From Candidatus Hydrogenedentota bacterium (lineage in GTDB: Bacteria; Hydrogenedentota; Hydrogenedentia; Hydrogenedentales; SLHB01): a stretch of 27,466 nt of DNA. The notes under the pieces were generated by a model. That model was given only the letters and a program-made list of their open reading frames with translations, was not told the DNA's origin and did no database searches. The translations under genes were made by a program, and so were the position numbers. Positions 14,735 to 20,709 of the stretch are shown here, piece after piece (the first letter of the stretch is position 1; every line of letters starts with the position of its first letter). Where the stretch lies: the NCBI GenBank assembly GCA_026387845.1, contig JAPLKX010000094.1, positions 1 through 27,466 on the forward strand, written 5' to 3'.

Positions 14735-15319
14735 TCACCCTCCCTGTGGCTTCGGGTCGACGGCTTCGGCCCATGCCACTTCGCGGATGCTTCCAAGCAG
14801 CCCGTGCAAGTTACGCGGGCAACCCGCCCTGTTGACCGCACGCCATTCTTCCTGGCTGATAATGGCCTCAATCTGCCACGGGTAGATCAGCCTTGCTTGC
14901 TCAATCTCGCCCGACGCATGGCCATACATGGCGAAGTAGTCTTTCCACGAAAGCGGCCGGTCGGTAATATGATCAATCCACTCAAACAAGGGGTCAACCC
15001 AAACGTACTTGAGGCCATCTGCGTCACGAATTACCACCCATGTTTCCCCGTTCATTTCTTCCACCTGCCACGGATGGATTTCCACGGACTCGATCCCTTC
15101 GCAGTCAATGCCAAGGGTCTCTCGGGCGATACGGGCGTAGTCCTGTTTCCCGGTCTGTCCGTCGAGCAGTCGCTCGATCTGCTTGTTTGAATCGTCGCGG
15201 ATGGCAGTCCACAGCAGGAAAGTGCTTGAAAGGAGCGCCTTGCTGCTCAGATCCAGAACGTCTGACGGTTTCACTGTGGTTTTGCGGGCTTTTGTTGCGA
15301 TACAATGCGTTTTAGACAT
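14735..15319 (-). CDS. Hypothetical protein of the element (194 aa), coupled to the AlpA-like gene
   Basis: It starts at ATG 15319 with AAAGGAG about 8 bases upstream and a strong promoter at 15403-15431. The 194 residues are acidic in the second half and rich in Trp (EIHPWQVEEM, YVWVDPLFEWIDHI, IYPWQIEAII). The phrase (I/Y)(H/Y)PWQ(V/I)E occurs twice, about 80 residues apart, which suggests an internal duplication. No family or catalytic motif is recognised. The stop codon directly abuts the AlpA-like start, so the two proteins probably work together. Confidence 0.7.
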   Translation of the reverse strand: MSKTHCIATKARKTTVKPSDVLDLSSKALLSSTFLLWTAIRDDSNKQIERLLDGQTGKQDYARIARETLGIDCEGIESVEIHPWQVEEMNGETWVVIRDADGLKYVWVDPLFEWIDHITDRPLSWKDYFAMYGHASGEIEQARLIYPWQIEAIISQEEWRAVNRAGCPRNLHGLLGSIREVAWAEAVDPKPQGG

Positions 15320-15627
15320 GGTGCATTCTCCTTTGGGACTGTTGCACTGTGTTCAGGCGGCGGGCGTAGCTGTTTCTACCCCGTCGCCGTTTTCTGACCT
15401 GTGGTATAGACCTACCCCTTGATTCTGTCAAGAACCTTCTTTCAGGCCAGTGCGCCCCGGGCCCCCGCCTACAGCGCCGTCAAGTGGCACGTGGGCGGCC
15501 ATTCGGGCGTCTGGAATCGACGATCAGGCTTCCAGTAGGGGTAAGATAGCACCGCCGACGCGGAAGGCCCGTGTTGCCTCTCAAAACACGCCTTTTTTGG
15601 GGGGTGGTAGGATGGGCGCCGGCAGGT
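15320..15627. other. Gene-free 308-bp gap with a promoter and a small inverted repeat
   Basis: This gap lies between the TerS-like gene and the next leftward operon. It holds a promoter at 15403-15431, an overlapping partial palindrome (GGTATAGACCTACC), and a six-base inverted repeat CTGGAA/TTCCAG (15511-15516, 15530-15535). No clear stem followed by a T-run is seen for the upstream operon on the minus strand. I see no coding region in it. Confidence 0.5.
15403..15431 (-). promoter_or_regulatory. Sigma-70-type promoter for the 194-aa/AlpA-like operon
   Basis: On the minus strand a perfect TTGACA (15431-15426) and TATACC (15408-15403) are separated by exactly 17 bases. Transcription would start near 15396, about 75 bases before ATG 15319. 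Partial palindromes around the -10 (GGTAGGTCTATACC) and in the leader (GTAG-x6-CTAC) could bind a repressor. Confidence 0.7.
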
Positions 15628-16161
15628 TCAACCGGGGGTGTCTTCCGGTGACTCCTCCTCGAGGGGCCCGTCGATGACTTCGCGTATCTCGCGGCCTTCC
15701 AGAGCAGCCTTCCGAACAATCTCCTCAATCTCCGCGAGCTTCTTGGCGTCAACAGGCGGCTTTGGGCCATTCTCGATCCTGTGCGCCTTCGGGAAGCCCG
15801 CTCTGTCGAGCAGGGCCATCGAGGCCCGAAGTCTGAGGCAACCGTGCCGGTCGGCTTTCAGGTTGCCGCGGACGGCCAGCTTGAGCACTTCCATGGCCTC
15901 GGGCGCCGTCGCGTCGAGCTCCTCGGCAACCGTCTTCACGGCGTCATGGGCGCAGTCATCGCGGCCCGACTGAACTCGCTCGATGAATTCAATGCCGCAA
16001 GGTGAGCAGCGAAGTCTGGAAATGGTGGCGGTCGAGACGCCCACGCATTCCGACACCTGCCTCAGAGACTGCCCGAGTGCAAGGCGGCGCAACACTTCGC
16101 GGTGGATGTCGTTCAGGAAGGTGATCACCGTTTTCCTGTTTCCGCTTGCCGGTCGTGACAT
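15628..16161 (-). CDS. Small-terminase-like helix-turn-helix protein (TerS candidate)
   Basis: The 177-residue protein has an N-terminal helix-turn-helix (HREVLRRLALGQSLRQVSECVGVSTATISRLR, about 20-51), a long helical middle (DAVKTVAEELDATAPEAMEVLKLAV) and the segment RLRASMALLDRAGFPKA, then an acidic tail. HTH, helical core and LLDRAGF segment resemble phage small-terminase-like proteins, which recognise packaging sites. No large-terminase gene is present in the element. If correct, this fits satellites that use their own TerS to redirect a helper phage's packaging motor. A plain transcription factor is the alternative. The ribosome site TAGGAG includes the stop codon of the preceding gene, so the two are coupled. 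Confidence 0.6.
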   Translation of the reverse strand: MSRPASGNRKTVITFLNDIHREVLRRLALGQSLRQVSECVGVSTATISRLRCSPCGIEFIERVQSGRDDCAHDAVKTVAEELDATAPEAMEVLKLAVRGNLKADRHGCLRLRASMALLDRAGFPKAHRIENGPKPPVDAKKLAEIEEIVRKAALEGREIREVIDGPLEEESPEDTPG

Positions 16162-16170
16162 GGCCGTCTC

Positions 16171-17067
16171 CTATTTGAGGGCTCCGGCGATTCCGGGGAT
16201 TACGTTCGCCAGGCCGCCGATCGCGTTCAGCCCAAGCGACAACGCGGCCGCCCATTCTGGAGTGCCCCTTTGCAGACTCGGCGCACCGCCAAGAATGTTG
16301 GTGGACTTCACGTCGGCCAAGAGGTTCAGGTTCCACTTCTCGGCTTCCACGTCCACCTTCAACTGGTTTGCCACAAGATCCGAGTTGGCCGTGATATTGG
16401 CCGTGGCGAATGAGAGTCGCATTTGGGCCATGATCCGGTTGGACTCGATGCGGTACCGGAGCGCCTCGAACAGTTGGGCTACGCCCTGGAGGATGATCGA
16501 CGCCCGGAGCTTCTTCGCTTCGAGCAGCATCTCGGCGCGGTACTGGGCCACCTTGTTGTTGTGGGCGCCCTCGAGCTCCGCCCCGGCAAGGAAGAATGCG
16601 GTGCCGTATGCCGCCCCGAATTCACCCAACTGGGCTTGCTGCCGGGCCTTGGACCGTTGCAGTAGGGGGATGTTGGCTGTGTCGAAAGCGTCGACCACGG
16701 CGTCAATGTCGCCTTCCCACGTGAGATCCGAGTCGATCTTCGCCTTGACCCTGTTCAACAGGTCTTCCCAGTCCGTCTCGGGGTCGAACATCTGGAGAAG
16801 CAAGTCCGCGTCTTCGAGGCGGGACAGCGCGTCGTCCAGTTCCGGGTTGGGATCGTGAAGCACGGCGAGGGCGTAAGGGGATTCATAGCCAACATCGCCC
16901 CAGAGCCGTTCGATTTCTTGACGGACGTTGTATATGCCCCATAGTGCCGTAGTGCCAGGGGGAACACTCTTGTCCCACGTGCCGTTTTCCTGCAAGCCGT
17001 TGATGGCGGAATACATCGTACTCAGTCCTACGGGGACAGTCGCCCCGCCCCATGCTTCGCCGCCCAT
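16171..17067 (-). CDS. Helical virion- or ejection-like protein, hypothetical (298 aa)
   Basis: The protein is almost entirely helical: an N-terminal part with DPNPELDDALSRLEDADLLLQMF, a long Ala/Gln-rich middle (about 140-235) able to form coiled coils, and a hydrophobic Gly/Ala C-terminus (AALSLGLNAIGGLANVIPGIAGALK region, about 272-298) that could insert into a membrane. This resembles internal virion or DNA-ejection proteins of short-tailed phages, but no motif proves it. GGAGG lies 7 bases before ATG 17067 and overlaps the end of the preceding small gene. It is the middle gene of a coupled cluster ending in the TerS-like gene. Confidence 0.7.
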   Translation of the reverse strand: MGGEAWGGATVPVGLSTMYSAINGLQENGTWDKSVPPGTTALWGIYNVRQEIERLWGDVGYESPYALAVLHDPNPELDDALSRLEDADLLLQMFDPETDWEDLLNRVKAKIDSDLTWEGDIDAVVDAFDTANIPLLQRSKARQQAQLGEFGAAYGTAFFLAGAELEGAHNNKVAQYRAEMLLEAKKLRASIILQGVAQLFEALRYRIESNRIMAQMRLSFATANITANSDLVANQLKVDVEAEKWNLNLLADVKSTNILGGAPSLQRGTPEWAAALSLGLNAIGGLANVIPGIAGALK

Positions 17068-17069
17068 AT

Positions 17070-17216
17070 CTATACCTCCAGCCGGACAAGCCGGTATTCA
17101 GTGTCGCCGCCCAGGTGTTTCACCAGCTTCTCGATGACGGGGTTGTTGGTGATTGCGAAGATGCTCTTGCACCCGTTCTGCCGGGCATAGTCTTTAGGGG
17201 CGTCTGGGTTTGTCAC
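17070..17216 (-). CDS. 48-aa paralogue of the C-terminus of the GNAT-like phage protein
   Basis: It starts at GTG 17216, whose GTGA overlaps the TGA of the upstream gene; GGAGG lies about 7 bases before it. The residues YARQNGCKSIFAI, then NPVIEKLVKHLGGDTEYRLVRLEV, match the end of the upstream protein (FARACGCENVVLM, then ILAMAESLNANTEYRLLQFPVEV). It is therefore a partial tandem duplication: only the last third of the domain is kept. It may be a functional subunit or a remnant. The strong coupling signals favour translation. Confidence 0.6.
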   Translation of the reverse strand: MTNPDAPKDYARQNGCKSIFAITNNPVIEKLVKHLGGDTEYRLVRLEV

Positions 17217-17707
17217 GTGCATACCTCCACGGGGAATTGAAGCAACCGATATTCGGTGTTGGCATTGAGCGACTCGGCCATCGCAAGAATGTCCCGCCTG
17301 TCGTCGGTCATCAGCACCACGTTCTCGCAACCGCAGGCGCGGGCGAATTTCTTGAGCTTGCTCATAATCTCCTGAAACTGCTCGGGGGTCGGCGGCGTGT
17401 CGAACGAGCAGCCCGAAACCCAAAGATGAGTGCGGCTGGAAATTGTGGGCGCGAAACGCTGAGTTAGCACCACGCCCTGAACGTCCGTTTTCCCTTCTGA
17501 GCGCTTCAACCAGAGCCAAATCTGGCATGACCCTTCGATGACGGCGGCGAGAACGGCGTTGACGGCGTTGGGGTTTTCAGTGGAGTTCGGCGGGGGACAG
17601 GTTGCCCGTACCCTTACCGCCAAGTCCGGCCACCATTGCACCACTCGCTCGGACGGCAAGCGGTTCAGCTTGAACTTCGGCGCCGGCGTCGGTTCTTCTT
17701 CGAGCAT
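17213..17707 (-). CDS. GNAT-fold-like phage protein (164 aa)
   Basis: The pattern of a short strand-rich N-terminus (QIWLWLKRSEGK, DVQGVVLTQRF), then HLWVSGCS, a helix (PTPEQFQEIMSKLKKFARACGC), the strand NVVLMTDD and a final NTEYRLLQ is typical of small acetyltransferase-fold proteins encoded in phage structural modules. Their function is not established. The residues that would bind acetyl-CoA (R/Q-x-x-G-x-G/A) are not visible, so it may not be an enzyme. It is the first gene after a promoter at 17778-17806, with AGGGGA about 9 bases before ATG 17707. Confidence 0.65.
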   Translation of the reverse strand: MLEEEPTPAPKFKLNRLPSERVVQWWPDLAVRVRATCPPPNSTENPNAVNAVLAAVIEGSCQIWLWLKRSEGKTDVQGVVLTQRFAPTISSRTHLWVSGCSFDTPPTPEQFQEIMSKLKKFARACGCENVVLMTDDRRDILAMAESLNANTEYRLLQFPVEVCT

Positions 17708-17721
17708 GTCTCGATTCCCCT

Positions 17722-17750
17722 AAAAGTTAGAGAACAGTTAGCTAACTTTT
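17722..17750. promoter_or_regulatory. 9-bp inverted repeat, candidate operator in the leader of the virion-gene operon
   Basis: AAAAGTTAG (17722-17730) and CTAACTTTT (17742-17750) are perfect inverted repeats with 11 bases between them; the inner sequence also contains the palindrome GTTAGCTAAC. It lies between the promoter at 17778-17806 and ATG 17707, so it could be a repressor site or an RNA hairpin that controls translation of the first gene. Confidence 0.5.
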
Positions 17751-17777
17751 CCTCATTCCGCTACCTCAACTGTCCGT

Positions 17778-17806
17778 ATTCTACCGAACATCTGAACATT
17801 TGTCCA
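17778..17806 (-). promoter_or_regulatory. Sigma-70-type promoter for the GNAT-like/virion/TerS operon
   Basis: On the minus strand TGGACA (17806-17801) and TAGAAT (17783-17778) are separated by 17 bases; each hexamer differs from consensus at one position. The spacer carries the direct repeat ATGTTC-AG-ATGTTC, a possible activator or repressor site. Transcription would start near 17771, leaving a 60-base leader before ATG 17707. Confidence 0.65.
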
Positions 17807-17822
17807 GCTAAATTGGGGAATT

Positions 17823-18203
17823 TCACCCAATGGAGGTGGACGCCCGGATTCTGTCAAGCAGGCCCGCCAGTGCATCGAGCGGGAGCGTTGCTAAAGGCGG
17901 CTTGTGCGGTTCAGCGGTCACAAGGACGGGCGTGTCGCCGGGTTGGCAATACTTCGACTGGACGGCTTCGAGCAGCCGATGGTGGGCAAAACGGGCGTAG
18001 GCTTTGGAGTCGCCTACCATCGAGAAGTCCTTGACCACGAAATCCGGCCGTTCCTCGAAGAGAAACCACGGGGTAGTGACCCGCTCGCCGTGGAGGGCGT
18101 CGGCAGTCGCTTGCTCCAATGTCGCCCATCGGCGCGATCGTCGTTTCCTCACTTCGCGCGGCGTATCCTCTGCCGGAATGCCCGGAGTTGGTCTAATTTC
18201 CAT
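17823..18203 (-). CDS. PD-(D/E)XK nuclease candidate (126 aa)
   Basis: ATG 18203 has AAGGA about 7 bases upstream and is preferred to a TTG at 18242. The protein shows the nuclease pattern E30 (helix TLEQATADAL), PD at 53-54 (ERPDFVV) and DSK at 65-67 (VGDSKAY), then QSKY and a strand TPVLVTAEPH, which follows the order of small PD-(D/E)XK enzymes such as Holliday-junction resolvases. This is a motif-level reading, so the family is tentative. It lies 51 bases downstream of the replication gene, and a resolvase or nuclease would fit next to replication and packaging functions. Confidence 0.55.
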   Translation of the reverse strand: MEIRPTPGIPAEDTPREVRKRRSRRWATLEQATADALHGERVTTPWFLFEERPDFVVKDFSMVGDSKAYARFAHHRLLEAVQSKYCQPGDTPVLVTAEPHKPPLATLPLDALAGLLDRIRASTSIG

Positions 18204-18254
18204 CGTGCGTCCTTGATCGGTTCGATCTTCCACCACGGGCAAGGTTCCCCCGGT

Positions 18255-19244
18255 TCATTGTGCCGCCGCCTTTTTTGCGTCCACTGCGCCACCTTTGGCC
18301 GTATGATCACTCTCCGCCCTCCCTATTGCCGAAAGTGGCAACCCCTGTTCAAGCAGTTCGAAGATCATCTCTGCCACAGCCGAAAGTGCCGCGCCGCCGG
18401 CCTTGCTTATACTGAACAGGTACTCTTTAACGGGTTTGGTATCCTGCCCCAGCGCCCGCGCAACCCTGTTTGTGAAAAGATCCACCTTCCGGTTGAACGG
18501 CATTTCAGGGAACTTGGGAAGCCCATCGAAGAACTGCGCCAGTTCCTTGCGGAGCACAGCCACCTTATCGGCGGGCGGTTCATAGCCAGGTTCGGGCCGC
18601 TTTCGGTCTTGACAGTGTTTCTCAGTATCTTCAGCGTTCAGAGAAACAGCGCCATGCAGTGGTAGATCTATCTCTACACCCTCAGGGTGGTCGCGTTTTT
18701 GGCCGATGTCTACACAGTCAGGGTGTAGACCCGTGCCTCTCGATGTCGCCGTGCCTCCACAGTCAGGGTGTAGACCCCGACCACACTCAGGGTGGGCTAT
18801 TTTTGATTTAGACAAGAGCTTCTTGCGCCGGTCGCGGAATCGTGCTATCCGTTTCGCCTTCTTGCTATCTGACTCTCTTGGCGCTCTTTTGAATGTGCGC
18901 CACCGAGAACTAACCGTGTAGAGATCGGCGCCGCTTTTCAACTCCTTCAAATCAAGCCTGCGGTCGATGAAGCCAATCTCGCAGAACCGCTCGCGCGCTT
19001 TATTGAAAGTGCCCTCGGCCGATTGGATCTTGCACTGACCCCATGTAAAGAAAAATGGCTCTCCGTTTGCGCATCCTGCAATCCGTAAGAGGTCAATCAG
19101 TACATCATGCTCTCCATGCTCCAAACTTTTGTATGCGTCACTTTCGATAAGCTCCTGCGACAGACAGACGCCGGGAAACCACCCGTATGGGTGTTTTGGG
19201 ATTTCTTTCTTGCCTTTGCTGCTACGGTCGCGTGAAGAAGACAT
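18255..19244 (-). CDS. Replication-initiator-like winged-helix protein with iterons in its gene
   Basis: ATG 19244 follows GGAAGG by about 8 bases; a longer frame to 19379 lacks such support. The 329-residue protein has an N-terminal winged-helix region (about 35-118: SDAYKSLEHGEHDVLIDLLRIAG, FTWGQC, ARERFCEIGFID, YTVSSRWR) like phage O-type and plasmid initiators. A basic stretch (120-148), a linker with four HP(E/D) repeats (151-187) and a helical C-terminal domain (225-300) follow; in lambda O the C-terminus recruits the helicase. Four repeats inside the gene encode the HP(E/D) units and look like origin iterons. No helicase or primase motif is present, so the host's would be used. It is the only replication gene in the element. 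Confidence 0.7.
   Translation of the reverse strand: MSSSRDRSSKGKKEIPKHPYGWFPGVCLSQELIESDAYKSLEHGEHDVLIDLLRIAGCANGEPFFFTWGQCKIQSAEGTFNKARERFCEIGFIDRRLDLKELKSGADLYTVSSRWRTFKRAPRESDSKKAKRIARFRDRRKKLLSKSKIAHPECGRGLHPDCGGTATSRGTGLHPDCVDIGQKRDHPEGVEIDLPLHGAVSLNAEDTEKHCQDRKRPEPGYEPPADKVAVLRKELAQFFDGLPKFPEMPFNRKVDLFTNRVARALGQDTKPVKEYLFSISKAGGAALSAVAEMIFELLEQGLPLSAIGRAESDHTAKGGAVDAKKAAAQ
18676..18813. other. Putative replication origin: four iterons plus AT-rich tract inside the initiator gene
   Basis: TCAGGGTG occurs four times in the same orientation, starting at 18682, 18718, 18763 and 18787. Each copy is preceded by a CAC-containing arm, and copies 2 and 3 extend to ACAGTCAGGGTGTAGAC. Copy 2 is a dyad: GTCTACAC (18708-18715) and GTGTAGAC (18723-18730). 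Next to copy 4 lies the AT-rich CTATTTTTGATTTAGAC. Four iterons with dyad symmetry and an adjacent AT-rich segment inside the initiator gene is the layout of the lambda origin in gene O. The spacings (36, 45, 24) are multiples of three, so a purely protein-level repeat must also be considered. Confidence 0.6.
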
Positions 19245-19530
19245 GATGAACACCTTCCGCGCGGTGCTCCGCAAAGGAGAATGCGCGGGGGCCGGGCTGC
19301 GGAAAGCCCGGCGTCGGCCTGCAGGGCCTACCCCGCGCAAACAAAGAGTCGAGAGATTTATCAGGGGCAGTGCGGGCACAGGTGAGTTGCCTTTCTACGG
19401 GCACAGACGCCTCAGTGGGGCTAGAAGCCGACACGGCCGGCGTTCGTGCCTCTGCGGGCTTGAAACGTGCGCCCACGCCGGGAGACAGAAGCTTGGCGTC
19501 GGATGGAGTTTGCAGTATGGCGGCGTTCAT
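19222..19530 (-). CDS. Possible small coupled ORF (102 aa), hypothetical
   Basis: Its ATG at 19530 overlaps the TGA of the DUF1580 gene (ATGA), and its end overlaps the start of the replication gene by 23 bases, the geometry of a translationally coupled gene. The sequence is rich in Pro, Ala and Arg, with no predicted domain, and resembles a shadow frame in composition. Without it there would be a 282-base hole in an otherwise tight gene cluster. It is listed with low confidence. Confidence 0.35.
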   Translation of the reverse strand: MNAAILQTPSDAKLLSPGVGARFKPAEARTPAVSASSPTEASVPVERQLTCARTAPDKSLDSLFARGRPCRPTPGFPQPGPRAFSFAEHRAEGVHHVFFTRP

Positions 19531-19862
19531 ACGCCTGCCGCCGTCAACTTTCGCCGGGCGGCTTCTATCGCCCGTGCCCGCGCCTTCTCAGATCTCGGCT
19601 TTTGGGTTGCCGGTTGCTGGGTTGGCGGGGGCGCCGATTCAAGCGCGGAATCGGCTGCGGCCTGTGCAAGGAAGAAGCGGTGAACCGCTTCCATTGATGT
19701 GCCGATTTTGCTGCCAACCCTGAGATATTCCAGGCGATGCCCTCTGCACCCCTTCCGGCACCATCTCCACAGCGTTGAGACATGGGGCCGCTTACCATTG
19801 AGGCGGGGCAGCTTGGCAGCGGCTTCGGAGAGGGAGAAGATTTCTTCGGCTTGCGTAATCAT
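19527..19862 (-). CDS. DUF1580 family protein (helix-turn-helix, excisionase-like)
   Basis: The 111-residue protein has the DUF1580 pattern: LSEAAAKLPRLNGKRPHVSTLWRWCRKGCRGHRLEYLRVGSKIGTSMEAVHRFF (about 10-64), an HTH of the MerR/excisionase kind, then a Pro/Ala linker and the tail RARAIEAARRKLTAAGV that ends many family members. The family is found mainly in planctomycete-type genomes, often in mobile elements. GGAAGGAA precedes ATG 19862 by about 7 bases. It probably regulates excision or early genes, but no member is well characterised to my knowledge. Confidence 0.8.
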   Translation of the reverse strand: MITQAEEIFSLSEAAAKLPRLNGKRPHVSTLWRWCRKGCRGHRLEYLRVGSKIGTSMEAVHRFFLAQAAADSALESAPPPTQQPATQKPRSEKARARAIEAARRKLTAAGV

Positions 19863-19928
19863 GTTGCGTTCCTTCCGTCGTTCTTACCTAGCGAAAGGAT
19901 CGCATGGCTCTGCGGAAACTGGTGGCAG

Positions 19929-20588
19929 TTAACGCAATTGCGGCAAATTGCGGCAGTGGTTTCTGTACGTTAAGAGGGTGCGGTCTCTGATGCTAAACTG
20001 CATGCAGACTTTGGTTGCCGCTTGCTGATGCGTGAGACCTTTTTCGCGCAAATCGTTGTAAAGGCCAACAACTTTCTCAGGGTTCGCTTTGGTGTTTCTC
20101 TTCGATTTGGTTTGCAGGAACTCAACGGAGGATGTTGTTACTGCGGGCTTTTCGTCTGGTAAAATCACACCGCTTGTTATTTCTTCTGTGTCAATTCGTT
20201 CAGGGAAGAAATCTCTAGGTATCCACTGCCGCGCCCACCATTTGATAACCTCCTGCGGATCCAAGTAATGCTGTCCGTCAACCGTGACGGCGTTTAGACG
20301 GCCACGGGCGACATCTCGTCGTAGCTCATTCATCTCAGGTGGCGTAATGCAAAGCCGCTCCATTTCTGCTCGCCACATCCCAAACTTTATCTCCCAACTT
20401 GAAGCATTGTAGGCAGCAACTAACTTGGAATCCGAGTAACGGAACCAGAAGGTTACTTCCTCAAACGTCCATAAGTCTCTTTTGACGAGGTACTCTCGGA
20501 GGAAATCACCATATGGGCCTGCTAAGAGCTTCGGCGGGAACAGTACATGAACCAGTTCTACGAGGTTGCTTTCTTCCGGTACCGACAT
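19929..20588 (-). CDS. Hypothetical element protein with a C-terminal helix-turn-helix-like region (219 aa)
   Basis: ATG 20588 has GGAGGTG 8 bases upstream. The N-terminal two-thirds are Trp- and Tyr-rich (WTFEEVTFWFRYSDSKL, WEIKFGMWRAEMERL) and include VDGQHYLDPQEVIKWWARQW, a phrase seen in DNA-element proteins that lie next to integrases. The C-terminal part KVVGLYNDLREKGLTHQQAATKV is probably a DNA-binding three-helix unit. Its base composition is less GC-rich than that of the chromosomal genes, which fits acquired DNA. As the first gene after the integrase in the leftward direction it may be the main regulator. The family is not recognised. Confidence 0.75.
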   Translation of the reverse strand: MSVPEESNLVELVHVLFPPKLLAGPYGDFLREYLVKRDLWTFEEVTFWFRYSDSKLVAAYNASSWEIKFGMWRAEMERLCITPPEMNELRRDVARGRLNAVTVDGQHYLDPQEVIKWWARQWIPRDFFPERIDTEEITSGVILPDEKPAVTTSSVEFLQTKSKRNTKANPEKVVGLYNDLREKGLTHQQAATKVCMQFSIRDRTLLTYRNHCRNLPQLR

Positions 20589-20683
20589 GCAATTTCACCT
20601 CCGTCAGGTGTCCGTAAGGGGGAAGCCGGGGCAGCGGCTACGGTTGCCGTTTTCGACTGGCCTGTCTATCCCCGGCAGTGAAA

Positions 20684-20692
20684 AGTGTAGCA
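20684..20692 (-). promoter_or_regulatory. Possible extended -10 promoter for the early operon
   Basis: TGCTACACT on the minus strand is an extended -10 (TGn + TACACT), about 95 bases before ATG 20588. No good -35 is seen at the right distance, so this is tentative. It is the best candidate in the 121-base gap between the integrase and the 219-aa gene. Confidence 0.3.
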
Positions 20693-20709
20693 TGAACAAG
20701 GGGCCTTCA

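Noticed and set aside
15983..16858. 291-codon plus-strand frame, Ser/Arg-rich
   Set aside because: Shadow of the helical protein and TerS-like genes, which have ribosome sites and coupled starts on the minus strand.
17070..17528. 152-codon frame as one protein
   Set aside because: Only its last 48 codons resemble a protein family; the first two thirds are a shadow of the 164-aa gene, and a GTG start with GGAGG lies at 17216.
18676..18796. CRISPR array
   Set aside because: The four repeats are short (about 8-17 bp), unevenly spaced (36, 45, 24) and inside a coding frame; no cas gene is nearby.
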